A stretch of 64,000 bases of DNA, taken from Clostridium hydrogeniformans DSM 21757 (GTDB taxonomy: Bacteria > Bacillota > Clostridia > Clostridiales > Clostridiaceae). The notes beneath the pieces were generated by a model. That model was not told where the DNA came from. It was given only the letters and a program-made list of their open reading frames with translations, and made no database searches. Within the stretch, counting starts at the first letter, position 1; each line of letters begins with the position of its first letter. The stretch lies in NCBI RefSeq assembly GCF_000686705.1, contig NZ_JMLJ01000006.1, positions 186,001-250,000 of the forward strand, given 5' to 3'. The position numbers were made by a program, and so were the translations under genes. Positions 47,517 through 56,692 of this stretch are shown in pieces.

Positions 47517-48470
47517 TTACCTTCCTTCTTTTCTTAATTCTTCTGCAATCTTTTCTATTTTCCTAAGTCTATGATTTACCCCTGATTTTCCCACTGGAGG
47601 GTCTAGCATTTCCCCTAATTCCTTTAGGGATTCATCTGGATAAGAAAGTCTAAGTTCAGCTATTTCCCTTAAGTTTTTTGGAAGTCTTCCAAGACCTATT
47701 TCTCTTTGTATAAGCTTAATGCTCTCCACCTGTCTTACTGCTGCATTAACAGTTTTACTTAGGTTTGCAGTCTCACAATTAACAAGCCTATTTACGTTAT
47801 TTCTCATTTCTTTCATTATTCTTATATTTTCTAGTTCTAAAAGAGCATTGTGAGCACCTATTATATTAAGAAGGTCTACTATCTGTTCCCCTTCCTTTAC
47901 ATAAATTATATAACTAGATTTTCTTTGAATAACTTTAGAATTAAGTCCAAACTTATTTATTATTTTACTTAAGTCTTCAGCATATTCAATACTATGAGTT
48001 ACAAATTCTAGGTGATAGGTTTTTTCTGGGTTACTGATACTTCCCCCTCCTAAAAATGCCCCTCTTATATAAGCTCTCATGGAAGTTTCATCTTTAACAA
48101 GGTGTGGATTTATTCCATAGTCTAAAGCCATCATCCCATCTTCTTCTTTAAGAATTCCTGTAAGCTTTAATAAATCCTTAACTCCCATTTCCTCTGTTAT
48201 TATTACCATATATATATTATTCTTCTTTAAGGAATTGCTTTTTTTCACCATAAGCCTTGCATGAATATTTAAGTAGTCCTTTAAAAGCCTAAACATGAGT
48301 CTAGCTGTTGCGGGATTTTCTGTATTCACCTTAAAGCTTATCTGCATTCCACTGGTAAAAGATATGGTTCCACTTACCTTCATTATTGCTGATAGCTCTG
48401 CAATAGCTTCTTCCTTTGATAATTCCGTGTATCTACATATTTCTCCTTTAACCTTAGCTGAAAATGACAT
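47517..48470 (-). CDS. whiA: WhiA family DNA-binding protein
   Basis: 317 residues. N-terminal homing-endonuclease-like (LAGLIDADG-type) domain with RAYIRGAFLGGGSISNPEK near 132-150, and a C-terminal helix-turn-helix with LRLSYPDESLKELGEMLDPP then VGKSGVNHRLRKIEKIA. It controls sporulation in Streptomyces and influences division and chromosome segregation in Bacillus. The conserved rapZ-yvcK-whiA order supports the call. Confidence 0.95.
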   Translation of the reverse strand: MSFSAKVKGEICRYTELSKEEAIAELSAIMKVSGTISFTSGMQISFKVNTENPATARLMFRLLKDYLNIHARLMVKKSNSLKKNNIYMVIITEEMGVKDLLKLTGILKEEDGMMALDYGINPHLVKDETSMRAYIRGAFLGGGSISNPEKTYHLEFVTHSIEYAEDLSKIINKFGLNSKVIQRKSSYIIYVKEGEQIVDLLNIIGAHNALLELENIRIMKEMRNNVNRLVNCETANLSKTVNAAVRQVESIKLIQREIGLGRLPKNLREIAELRLSYPDESLKELGEMLDPPVGKSGVNHRLRKIEKIAEELRKEGR

Positions 48471-48482
48471 TGCTCTCTACTC

Positions 48483-49817
48483 CTAAATATTTTTTTTATT
48501 TTGCTTTAATCTCTCAGATAAATAGAAATACTCTACTATCTTCTTTCTATCATAGAATAACTTTTTATCCATTATTGTCTCTATTAAAATAGCCGCTAGC
48601 TTATCTGCATCATGTCTTATTAATCTATTTTTTATTCTAACTAAATCTCCTTCAATTACCTTTACATTTAATTTATTTAATTCTTCCTTATCTATAGTAA
48701 CCAAATTTGATTTATCTAATAGGTACTTTTGTTTTAATTCATCATCTATATCTGCAATATTAGCTACTACACAATCTACAATTCCATTTCCACCATGCTT
48801 ATAAAGAGCTTTTATGTGATTTGAAACTGAAAATCTATCTGTCTCTCCTGGTTGAGTCATTATATTAGATATATATATTTTTAATGCCTTTGTCTTTTGA
48901 AGGGCATTACTTATATCCTTTATAAGTAAGTTAGGTATAATACTAGTGTAAAGGCTTCCTGGTCCCAGTATTACCGCATCTGCTTCTTTTATAGCTTCCA
49001 CTGCTTCCTTTAAAGCCCTAGCATCTTTAGGTTCTATAAACATGGTATCTATAGGGCTACCTTGGGCTAAAGCCTCCTCTGGTATTAAAGACTCTCCTAC
49101 AACTATATTACCATTTTTAAGCTTTGCTTTAAGAACCATATCATCTAAAGTAACTGGTAATACCTTACCTGTTACAGCCAAAACTGAACTCATCTTTTGA
49201 ATAGCATCCTCAAAATTATCAGAGATACCATTCATGGCAGCTAGAAATAAGTTTCCAAAACTTTGCCCCTTAAGTCTACCTTCCTCAAATCTATATTGAA
49301 GAAGTTCTTCCATAAGAGGTTCTGTATCTGCTAAAGATAGTATACAGTTTCTTATATCTCCTGGAGGAAGTATTCCAAGATCCTCTCTTAAAGCACCAGA
49401 CCCTCCTCCATCATCTCCAACTGTAACTACAGCTGTTATATTAGATGTGTAGTATTTAAGACCTCTCAGCATAGTAGAGAGTCCTGTTCCTCCACCAATC
49501 ACTACAATTTTAGGTCCCTTAATTAAAAGTCTTTTTTCATATAATAGGTTTTCAAGCTTTCTAGAATCTAAAGAAAACTTTAAATATCCCTTATTAATTA
49601 AGGCAATTATAGATTTTACTCCCTCTGTTACTGATATATATAATATGAATATACCTGTTATATTTAAAAAAGCAAAGAAACACTTATAGAATACATTGTA
49701 CCATCTATAAGTGATCATCTCATTTAAAGCAAATGCTATTATAAGAATTCCAAGTAGAGCCAGTAAAATCCATCTTTTCACTTTAATTCCTGGCTTTAAC
49801 CAATCTGAAAGCCTCAT
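48483..49817 (-). CDS. yvcK: Gluconeogenesis factor YvcK/CofD-like
   Basis: 444 residues. The first 85 residues carry two membrane helices (about 15-32 and 42-62), then the CofD-like domain starts [19 protein letters not shown] at 103-121, followed by [28 protein letters not shown]. YvcK binds UDP-sugars and supports growth on gluconeogenic carbon and cell-wall synthesis. The N-terminal membrane anchor is a known variant in clostridia. It overlaps rapZ by 4 bases (ATGA), so coupled translation is expected. Confidence 0.95.
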   Translation of the reverse strand: MRLSDWLKPGIKVKRWILLALLGILIIAFALNEMITYRWYNVFYKCFFAFLNITGIFILYISVTEGVKSIIALINKGYLKFSLDSRKLENLLYEKRLLIKGPKIVVIGGGTGLSTMLRGLKYYTSNITAVVTVGDDGGGSGALREDLGILPPGDIRNCILSLADTEPLMEELLQYRFEEGRLKGQSFGNLFLAAMNGISDNFEDAIQKMSSVLAVTGKVLPVTLDDMVLKAKLKNGNIVVGESLIPEEALAQGSPIDTMFIEPKDARALKEAVEAIKEADAVILGPGSLYTSIIPNLLIKDISNALQKTKALKIYISNIMTQPGETDRFSVSNHIKALYKHGGNGIVDCVVANIADIDDELKQKYLLDKSNLVTIDKEELNKLNVKVIEGDLVRIKNRLIRHDADKLAAILIETIMDKKLFYDRKKIVEYFYLSERLKQNKKNI

Positions 49818-50698
49818 AGCTTCATTCCACCTTTATTTATATCTTCTGAAATATCCCTATGTTCAACAGTAACACTTCTTCCTTCTTTTGAAAGTCTTTC
49901 ATATATTTCATTAGCTATAGCCACAGAGCGATGTCTACCACCTGTACATCCTATGGAAACTATAAGTTGTCTTTTTCCCTCTTTTTCATAATTAGGTATT
50001 AGAAAGTTTAACATATCATCAAGTCTTTCTATAAATCCCTTAGTCTCATCATGGCTCATTACAAAATCTCTTACCTTATCATCTTTTCCTGAAAACTTCT
50101 TAAGCTCTGGTATATAAAAAGGATTTTGTATAAACCTAACATCAAAAACAAGATCTGAATCCACTGGTATACCGTACTTAAATCCAAAGGATAAAACTGT
50201 TATAGCAAGTTCTCTTTCTAATTGACCTTCTTCCCCATAGATTTCGTTTATCTTAGCTCTTAAATCTTTTATTTCAAGTTTAGATGTATCTATTATTATA
50301 TCTGCCCTATCCTTAAGTTCTCTTAATCTATTACGTTCAAGAGATATTCCCTTTATAACTCTACCATCTGGAGCTAGAGGGTGTTTCCTTCTACTTTCCT
50401 TAAATCTTTTAACTAAAACCTCATCTAAAGCGTCTAAAAATAATATTTCATATTTATATTCATTATCACTTAAATATTTTAAGCTTTCAGCTACTCCATC
50501 AAAGAATTTTCCACCTCTTATATCCATAACTAAAGCTATTTTCTCTATCTTTCCATGGCTCTGGCTACACGCCTCTGCAAACTTTGGTATTAATGTAGGA
50601 GGTAGATTGTCTACACAAAAATATCCTAAATCCTCTAAGTTCCTTGTGGCCTGCGTCTTTCCTGCCCCTGATAATCCTGTAACAATAACAAATCTCAT
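49814..50698 (-). CDS. rapZ: RNase adapter / nucleotide-binding protein RapZ
   Basis: 294 residues. Walker [11 protein letters not shown] at 8-17 and a C-terminal domain with [18 protein letters not shown]. Binds GTP/ATP; in E. coli it controls the glmS small RNAs, in Gram-positives its YvcJ homologue affects competence. First gene of the rapZ-yvcK-whiA operon. Terminal codon overlaps yvcK. Confidence 0.95.
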   Translation of the reverse strand: MRFVIVTGLSGAGKTQATRNLEDLGYFCVDNLPPTLIPKFAEACSQSHGKIEKIALVMDIRGGKFFDGVAESLKYLSDNEYKYEILFLDALDEVLVKRFKESRRKHPLAPDGRVIKGISLERNRLRELKDRADIIIDTSKLEIKDLRAKINEIYGEEGQLERELAITVLSFGFKYGIPVDSDLVFDVRFIQNPFYIPELKKFSGKDDKVRDFVMSHDETKGFIERLDDMLNFLIPNYEKEGKRQLIVSIGCTGGRHRSVAIANEIYERLSKEGRSVTVEHRDISEDINKGGMKL

Positions 50699-51163
50699 CC
50701 TTCTGCCTCCTTATTTATAAAATTACTTTCTTCAATTAGTAATGTTGTATGTTATGATAATTAAACCTAAAAACTTAAACTTTCCAAATCTAAACTTAAT
50801 TAACCACAAAAGCTTAAACCTTTTTAAATCTAATAATATACCTTAAAATAGATAAATTAACACATTAACTTAACTTAAAATATACGTATTGGTTTACTTT
50901 TTATTAAATTACTATTTCTATATTTAAGTTCCTATGATGTCCTTATTAAAGCTTTGTTAAAATAATCCGATTTTTAATATAAACATCTTTCTTTTTCATA
51001 TTATATCATAGTCATAAATATATATGTATTATAATTTCTCTATAAAATTGTTATGTTAATCACTTTCTATAAGTTTACATATATTTTTAAAATCTATCAT
51101 AATTATATATAAATATTTAATTAACTTTATAGTATTTTATTTTCAAATACTTATGGTAATTAC
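50699..51163. other. Divergent intergenic region between rapZ and the Agr locus
   Basis: About 470 very AT-rich bases with no open frame. It contains the minus-strand promoter region of rapZ near the left edge. Confidence 0.4.
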
Positions 51164-51193
51164 TTGAAAAAATATGTATAATATATATATAAT
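51164..51193 (+). promoter_or_regulatory. Likely promoter of the Agr locus
   Basis: TTGAAA (51164-51169) and TATAAT (51188-51193) with an 18-base spacer, 142 bases before the first gene. The leader carries an AAAGTA-TTC-TACTTT hairpin. The region is AT-rich, so chance matches are possible. Confidence 0.4.
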
Positions 51194-51334
51194 TGAATAA
51201 ATAAGTAAATTTAATGATTTTTATACTATATATTTTTCACATTAAGGGACGAGTATACATTTAAGGTAAAGTATTCTACTTTATTGTATTTAATGCTATA
51301 ATTACTCTTATATACGTAATTAGGAGTGAACGCA

Positions 51335-51793
51335 ATGTTAGAAACTAAATTTATAGAACTGATTTTAAGGGGACTTCCAGAAACTTTTATCGTAATTTTA
51401 TTATCGCACTTACTCTTAAGGAAACCTATTTACAGAAAAAATTGTCTTATTTCTAGTATTTTACTTACATCCTTAGGTTTTTTAGTTAGACTCCTTCCAA
51501 TACATTATGGGGTACATATAGTACTTAATGTATTTATTTATATATTAATATTAGTAAATACGTTAAATTTTAGCCTAAACGAAGCCGTCTCCGCGTCAAT
51601 TATAACCTTTATTTTACAACTTACTAGTGAGGCTGCAAATATATTTCTTATAACTACTTTTATATCACCTAATTTAGACTTAAATAACTTAGGCCCTATT
51701 TGTAAAACCTTATATGGATTACCCTCACTAATAATTATGATTATACTTACATCATTATACTATTTTCATTCTAAGAAAAGAAAGGTTCTATAG
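51335..51793 (+). CDS. Membrane protein beside agrB, resembling an AgrC sensor membrane part
   Basis: 152 residues from the ATG at 51335 (AGGAG 8 bases before). Four to five hydrophobic segments: about 9-26, 40-50, 56-77, 84-103 and 127-146. It resembles the membrane half of AgrC-type sensor kinases but has no kinase domain. It is 4 bases before agrB. In C. perfringens, membrane proteins of unknown role also flank agrB. It may be an export or immunity partner; function unknown. Confidence 0.6.
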   Translation: MLETKFIELILRGLPETFIVILLSHLLLRKPIYRKNCLISSILLTSLGFLVRLLPIHYGVHIVLNVFIYILILVNTLNFSLNEAVSASIITFILQLTSEAANIFLITTFISPNLDLNNLGPICKTLYGLPSLIIMIILTSLYYFHSKKRKVL

Positions 51794-51797
51794 CAGT

Positions 51798-52451
51798 ATG
51801 AATATGCTTAATTTATCTAAACGTATATCAGATAAACTTTCTAAAGAACTCCAACTAGATAGGGAATCTAATGAAGTTATAGCCTATGGTGCCTTTGCAT
51901 TTATACAAATTATTATTTCAATTTTAGTTGTTTCTATTATAGGATACTTCTTAAATATACTTGTAGAAGTATTAATAATCTCATTTTCGGTTAGTATACT
52001 TAGAAAATTTTCTGGAGGTGTACATGCTACCTCTCCAAATAGATGTCTCCTTATTGGGACCTTCTTTTGTGTAATTCAAGGATTAGTTTCTAAAAAACTT
52101 TCTTTATTAATGAATATTGATATGCTATTAATTTTATGTATTTTATCATTTACTTTTACTTATTGCATAGTTTATAAATTAGCTCCTGTAGATAGTAAAA
52201 ATAAATCTATTAAAAATTTAAATAAGAGAGCTAGTTTAAAAATAAAATCTATAAATGTAATAACCTTATATTTAGTGTTATTTATATGTGGTACATACTA
52301 CCGTAACAGCCTTCCATTATCTTATTCTATTAGTTTATTATCCGGAACATTATGGCAAGTATTTACTCTCACTAGTATTGGTAAATTACTACTAATTAAT
52401 ATAGATAGTTTCTTAAATAGATTATGGAGGAGTATTTATGAAAAAGTTTAG
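51798..52451 (+). CDS. agrB: AgrB accessory gene regulator protease
   Basis: 217 residues, membrane endopeptidase that cuts the C-terminal tail off AgrD and forms the thiolactone ring. The catalytic pair is present as His76 and Cys83 in FSGGVHATSPNRC, the same spacing of seven as in known AgrB. About six membrane segments. It overlaps agrD by 14 bases. The ribosome site (AAAGG) is weak, so translation may be coupled to the gene before it. A start two codons later (ATG at 51804) is possible. Confidence 0.93.
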   Translation: MNMLNLSKRISDKLSKELQLDRESNEVIAYGAFAFIQIIISILVVSIIGYFLNILVEVLIISFSVSILRKFSGGVHATSPNRCLLIGTFFCVIQGLVSKKLSLLMNIDMLLILCILSFTFTYCIVYKLAPVDSKNKSIKNLNKRASLKIKSINVITLYLVLFICGTYYRNSLPLSYSISLLSGTLWQVFTLTSIGKLLLINIDSFLNRLWRSIYEKV

Positions 52452-52572
52452 TAAAGGTTTTTTCACATTAGCTGCTGCTGCTTTAACATTGCTTGCAACT
52501 AATGTTGCTTCAACAGCATGTAACTGGTTCTTATATCAACCTGAAGAACCAGAGTCCTTAAGAGAAGAGTAA
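52438..52572 (+). CDS. agrD: AgrD pro-peptide of a cyclic signal peptide
   Basis: 44 residues. An amphipathic N-terminal leader (KKFSKGFFTLAAAALTLLA), a core TACNWFL and a charged recognition tail YQPEEPESLREE. By comparison with the C. perfringens peptide, where the ring is CLWFT, the mature signal here should be a thiolactone between Cys28 and Leu32, CNWFL, with a short N-terminal extension. The ATG has GGAGGAG 6 bases before it. It overlaps the end of agrB in another frame. The short frame is easily missed by gene callers. Confidence 0.88.
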   Translation: MKKFSKGFFTLAAAALTLLATNVASTACNWFLYQPEEPESLREE

Positions 52573-52578
52573 ATAATC

Positions 52579-52615
52579 GAAGAAATAGGGTCGGAATTTC
52601 CGACCTTATTTCTTC
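52579..52615 (+). terminator. Hairpin after agrD
   Basis: 16-bp stem GAAGAAATAGGGTCGG / CCGACCTTATTTCTTC, T-rich right arm but only a weak tail. It may end the agr transcript or lower read-through to the next gene. Confidence 0.55.
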
Positions 52616-52641
52616 TAAAAGTATAAAGAGGTGCGGAAATT

Positions 52642-54330
52642 TTGAAGAATCATTTAATAGAAAACAAAAAAGATACAATAAATAATATACTTTCCATGGT
52701 TAAATTAGCTTCATTACTATTTTCAGGAATAGCAATATTTAGTTCCTCTTTTGAAAATATCCACGCTACTATATTAACCTATAATATGTACTCTTCATTT
52801 ATAGTCTTATTTTCATTAACTTTAATATATGCTCTATGGTCTTTCTCTACCATTCCAAAGTTTGAAGGCCGAGTATTGAAATTAATTATCCTTGGCGAAA
52901 ATTTAAGTTTTTCTTTAGTGTTTACGTTAGTAATTGTATTCTCTGGCGCTCATGAAAGTAATTATAAGCTTTTATTTTTACTAATAATTATAACATCCAC
53001 TATTCAGTCTGGAATGAGGTCTGGCTTAATTACTGCTACTATCTCTTCCACAATAGTACTAATTATAGATTTAATATATGGAACTTCTAGTCCTGTTAAT
53101 ATCTATTTTGAAAATGATTTACTAATAGCAGGAGTTTTTATCTTAACTGCCTGGCCTCTTGGTTATTATGTGGAGTCTGAAAGAAGATATATAAAGAAAT
53201 TAGAAGATATGGTGAATTTAGACGGACTTACAGAACTTTATAATCATAGGTATTTCTATGATTCTTTAACCTATATTATTGATTATCATAAAAAAGAAAA
53301 TAAGCCAGTTTCCATGGCATTTATAGATATAGATTATTTTAAACATTATAATGATCTTTATGGTCACCAACAAGGAGACTTAGTTTTAAAAGAGGTAGCA
53401 AATATATTAAGAGAAGCAGTACGCCCCTCTGATATAGTGGCTAGATATGGTGGGGAGGAATTTTCTATAATTTTCCCTAACACTAATGAAAACGATGCTG
53501 TTTTATTAGCTGAAGAAATAAGAAGAAGAATAGAAGAGTATTACTTCTTCGGTGAAGAAAATCAGCCTAATGGCACACTAACTATTTCTCTTGGAATATC
53601 ATCTTTTCCATCTAAGGCAAAAGATGATATAGATCTTATAAAGTCTGCTGATGATGCACTTTATAGGGCAAAATTCTTTAATAAAAACCAAGTTATGACT
53701 TACACCTCAGTATTAGATGAATTAAAAAAGGATATTGAGGAAAATGAAATTGATCTAGTTACTTCTATAAAAACACTTATAAGTGTAATCAATGCTAAGG
53801 ATAAATATACCTATGGCCATGTAGAAAGGGTTGTTATGTATAGCAGGCTTATAGCTGATAAATTAAACTTAAGTGAGGAAGATAAAAAAGCCTTAATATA
53901 TAGTGCTTATATGCATGATATCGGAAAAATTAATATAAGCTCAGATATTCTTAATAAGAAAATGCCCTTAACCAAAGATGAATGGGAAATTCTAAAGCAG
54001 CACCCTGCTGAAGGGGTAAATATAATAAAAGAGGTTGCTTCGTTAAACTATGTATCTCCATTAATACTTCACCATCATGAAAGGTATGATGGAAAGGGTT
54101 ACCCTTATGGCTTAAAAGGAGAAGATATTCCTTTTTTATCTAGAGTATTAACTGTTATAGATAGCTTTGATGCTATGACCTCTAATAGACCTTATAATAA
54201 AAGAAAATCATTTAAAGAGGGAATTGAAGAGCTTAAAAGCAACTCTGGTACCCAATTTGATCCAGATATAGCTATGGAATTTATAGATATTATTAAGGAT
54301 CATGACGATGCCTTTAGTAGCCTTATTTAA
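52642..54330 (+). CDS. Membrane GGDEF/HD-GYP cyclic-di-GMP protein
   Basis: 562 residues. Five or so membrane helices (about 15-180), then a GGDEF domain with LDGLTELYNHRYF and catalytic ARYGGEEFSIIFP near 275, and a C-terminal HD-GYP domain with HD in AYMHDIGKINI, HHHERYDGKGYPYGL and SRVLTVIDSFDAMT. One half makes cyclic-di-GMP and the other degrades it. The start is TTG, preceded by GAGGTG at 8-base spacing. It lies 70 bases after agrD, perhaps linking peptide signalling to cyclic-di-GMP (inference). Confidence 0.92.
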   Translation: MKNHLIENKKDTINNILSMVKLASLLFSGIAIFSSSFENIHATILTYNMYSSFIVLFSLTLIYALWSFSTIPKFEGRVLKLIILGENLSFSLVFTLVIVFSGAHESNYKLLFLLIIITSTIQSGMRSGLITATISSTIVLIIDLIYGTSSPVNIYFENDLLIAGVFILTAWPLGYYVESERRYIKKLEDMVNLDGLTELYNHRYFYDSLTYIIDYHKKENKPVSMAFIDIDYFKHYNDLYGHQQGDLVLKEVANILREAVRPSDIVARYGGEEFSIIFPNTNENDAVLLAEEIRRRIEEYYFFGEENQPNGTLTISLGISSFPSKAKDDIDLIKSADDALYRAKFFNKNQVMTYTSVLDELKKDIEENEIDLVTSIKTLISVINAKDKYTYGHVERVVMYSRLIADKLNLSEEDKKALIYSAYMHDIGKINISSDILNKKMPLTKDEWEILKQHPAEGVNIIKEVASLNYVSPLILHHHERYDGKGYPYGLKGEDIPFLSRVLTVIDSFDAMTSNRPYNKRKSFKEGIEELKSNSGTQFDPDIAMEFIDIIKDHDDAFSSLI

Positions 54331-54349
54331 AAGAATAGGAGATTCTTCT

Positions 54350-54979
54350 ATGAAAACTAGATTAAATAAAAAATTATATCTATTTATTGTGATACATATA
54401 TGTATTAACTTTATAATCTCTATTCTATCTAAAAATATAAACTTATCTAAAGAAGGAGAGCTAAATCTCCTTCTTATTACTTTTTTCACATATTTATTTT
54501 TTTCAATTTTACCACCATTGTTATATTTAAAGTTTATAGATAAAATTAACCCCCTAGTATATATTAAAGGTAAAAGTAATACATTAAACGGAGTAGTAAA
54601 AGGTGTATTAATTAGTGCATTTATATTTTTAGTTTTATTTCTTAAAAATAATTTAATTGTTAACCTAACTGTAAGTCCATATATACTTTTGGGAAGAGCT
54701 TTAGTTGCTCCCTTTGAAGAAATAACCTTTAGAGGATTCTACTTAAATAAATTTAATGAGCATATGAATTTACTTAAGGCATCTATCTTTACGTCATTAA
54801 TTTTTGCTTCTGTTCATATTCCTAATTTAATTAGTAATGGATCATTAAACTTAATACCTTTAATACAAATATTTATAGTAAGTCTTTGGCTATCTTATAT
54901 TTATAAAAAAACTGATTCTCTTATAGCAAGTATTTTAAGTCATGCCACCTATAATATGTGCCTTTTACTGTTATTTTAA
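54350..54979 (+). CDS. CPBP-family intramembrane metalloprotease
   Basis: 209 residues from the ATG at 54350 (AGGAG 7 bases before). Six to seven membrane helices. Catalytic motifs: EExxxR in APFEEITFRGFYLNKF, a histidine in ASVHIPNL and another in LSHATYNM. CPBP proteases cut or export prenylated or signal peptides; MroQ of Staphylococcus aureus, a CPBP protein, is needed for Agr peptide maturation. A like role next to agrD is attractive but unproven. It starts 19 bases after the preceding gene. Confidence 0.85.
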   Translation: MKTRLNKKLYLFIVIHICINFIISILSKNINLSKEGELNLLLITFFTYLFFSILPPLLYLKFIDKINPLVYIKGKSNTLNGVVKGVLISAFIFLVLFLKNNLIVNLTVSPYILLGRALVAPFEEITFRGFYLNKFNEHMNLLKASIFTSLIFASVHIPNLISNGSLNLIPLIQIFIVSLWLSYIYKKTDSLIASILSHATYNMCLLLLF

Positions 54980-54981
54980 CG

Positions 54982-55210
54982 GGGACGGTTAACAACCAAC
55001 TTTACCTTTAAGAAAACTCTTAGAACGGTTAACAACTTTTAGACTACTAGTTTTTTTATAAAATTTAGGGACGGTTAACAACTTTTAAGCTTTTAATTTA
55101 AATTAAAAAGGGATGGTTAAGAACTTAATATTTAAGAATTTTACTATCTTAAATGCAATTAAGTTGTTAACCGTCCCTATTTATTAAGACTTTAAGTTGT
55201 TAACCGTCCC
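54982..55210. repeat. Six-copy REP-like cluster
   Basis: The 15-base word GGGACGGTTAACAAC occurs at 54982-54996, 55068-55082 and, with one or two changes, at 55023-55036 and 55110-55124 on the plus strand. Two complementary copies lie at 55163-55177 and 55196-55210. The last one overlaps the hisC stop codon. Copies in opposite orientation can pair into hairpins, acting as a terminator between the convergent CPBP and hisC genes. Confidence 0.8.
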
Positions 55211-56298
55211 TATTTTATTAACTCTCTCATAGCTTGTATAAGTTTTTTGTTCTCTTCCATAGTTCCTATAGTTATTCTAAGCCAATTTGGCATACCTAAA
55301 AGGAATCCCGGTCTTATTATTATTCCTTTTTTAAGTAGAGCATCAAATATTGGTTTATCATCTCTATTTAAATCTACCATTATAAAGTTTGTATGAGTAT
55401 CTATATAAGTAAGTCCCATATTCTTAAATTCTTTATATAAATATTCTTTACCTTCTCTATTTGTATCTAAAACCCTCTTTAAGAAATCATCATCATTTAT
55501 AGCTGCCGTTGCTCCTACTTGAGCATATAAGCTAACATCAAAAGGATTTACAACCCTATTTATATATTGAACCATATCTTCACTAGCGATTCCATATCCA
55601 CATCTTAAGGAAGCTAGTCCATAAGCTTTAGAGAAAGTCCTTAAGATTATCATATTAGAATACTTCGGTAATAGTTCAAAAGAGTTTGGAAAATCATTGC
55701 TTTCTACATATTCTACATAAGCTTCGTCCATAACTATAATTACATTACTTGGTATTCTATCTAATACCTTCATTAGTTCTTCTTTAGTAAAAATGTTACC
55801 TGTTGGATTATTTGGATTACAGAACCATATTATCTTCGTTTTATCTGTTATTGCGTCAACCATTTTTTCAATATCTAATCCATTATTTTTCATAGGAATT
55901 TTTACACATTCTGCTCCCATAAGCTTTGTGTTTGATTCATATCTTGGGAATGTAACTTCTGCCATAATGCTTTCTTCACCCTCGTTTAAGAAGGTATTAC
56001 ATAATACTTTTATTAAAGAGTCTGATCCAGCTCCACAGAATATTTGGTTATTAGAAACATTAAACTTCTTAGCAATAGAAGATTTTAACTCAAAACTTCC
56101 TGAGTCTGGATATAAGCTTGTATCATCTAATAATGATTTTATAGCTTCTTTAACTTTTGGAGAACATCCTATTGGATTCTCATTAGAAGCTAATTTTATT
56201 ACTTCTTCTAATCCAAGTTCTCTTTTAACTTCACTTATAGGCTTACCAGCAACATACTTATCGGTGTTTAAAACCTGTTTTCTAACTAATTTATCCAT
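55210..56298 (-). CDS. hisC: Histidinol-phosphate aminotransferase
   Basis: PLP-dependent transfer of an amino group to imidazole acetol phosphate in histidine synthesis; related members also act on aromatic amino acids. 362 residues. Opening LASNENPIGCSP, NPNNPTGN, VMDEAYVEY and the PLP lysine in RTFSKAYGLASLRCGYG near residue 222. No other his genes are in the window, so a role in tyrosine/phenylalanine synthesis is also possible. The ribosome site is unusual: AGGAGG is 29 bases before the ATG with a palindrome between. Confidence 0.9.
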   Translation of the reverse strand: MDKLVRKQVLNTDKYVAGKPISEVKRELGLEEVIKLASNENPIGCSPKVKEAIKSLLDDTSLYPDSGSFELKSSIAKKFNVSNNQIFCGAGSDSLIKVLCNTFLNEGEESIMAEVTFPRYESNTKLMGAECVKIPMKNNGLDIEKMVDAITDKTKIIWFCNPNNPTGNIFTKEELMKVLDRIPSNVIIVMDEAYVEYVESNDFPNSFELLPKYSNMIILRTFSKAYGLASLRCGYGIASEDMVQYINRVVNPFDVSLYAQVGATAAINDDDFLKRVLDTNREGKEYLYKEFKNMGLTYIDTHTNFIMVDLNRDDKPIFDALLKKGIIIRPGFLLGMPNWLRITIGTMEENKKLIQAMRELIK

Positions 56299-56306
56299 AA
56301 TTTTTC

Positions 56307-56332
56307 CAGGTAATTACCTGAAGCCACCTCCT
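56307..56332 (-). promoter_or_regulatory. hisC ribosome site separated from start by a palindrome
   Basis: On the minus strand AGGAGG (56332-56327) is followed by the perfect palindrome CAGGTAATTACCTG (56320-56307), then GAAAAATT and the ATG. Folding of the 14-base palindrome would bring the site to normal distance from the start. Confidence 0.45.
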
Positions 56333-56495
56333 AAATATTTTTATTCCCACAAATCTCTCTTTTCACAATCTTATAATACATAATATAATTATAACTGTCA
56401 ATTTAGCTCTTAAACGTGTTAAATTGTTTGCTATAATATTAAAAATTAGTTATAAGCTTTTCAACAAATATGCCGAATCTTCGGGAATTTCTAAG

Positions 56496-56543
56496 CATAC
56501 AAAAAGAGTTTTATTGAAATTACAATAAAACTCTTTTTGTATG
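56496..56543 (-). terminator. Terminator of murB
   Basis: 21-bp perfect stem CATACAAAAAGAGTTTTATTG and its complement, 150 bases past the murB stop, upstream of hisC. Confidence 0.75.
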
Positions 56544-56692
56544 CCCTATATAATATTAATTATATATATTATTAACTTCTTATTATACTCTCTTATTTCA
56601 TTCTCTACTGTGTAGATTAAAGATAATTTTAATTTGAATTTTCTTAGGGCATCTATACTAGATTAGACTTAAAATCCCCTAGAGAATCTTAA

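Noticed and set aside
54982-55210. CRISPR array
   Set aside because: The repeats are short, irregularly spaced and in both directions, and no cas genes are present.
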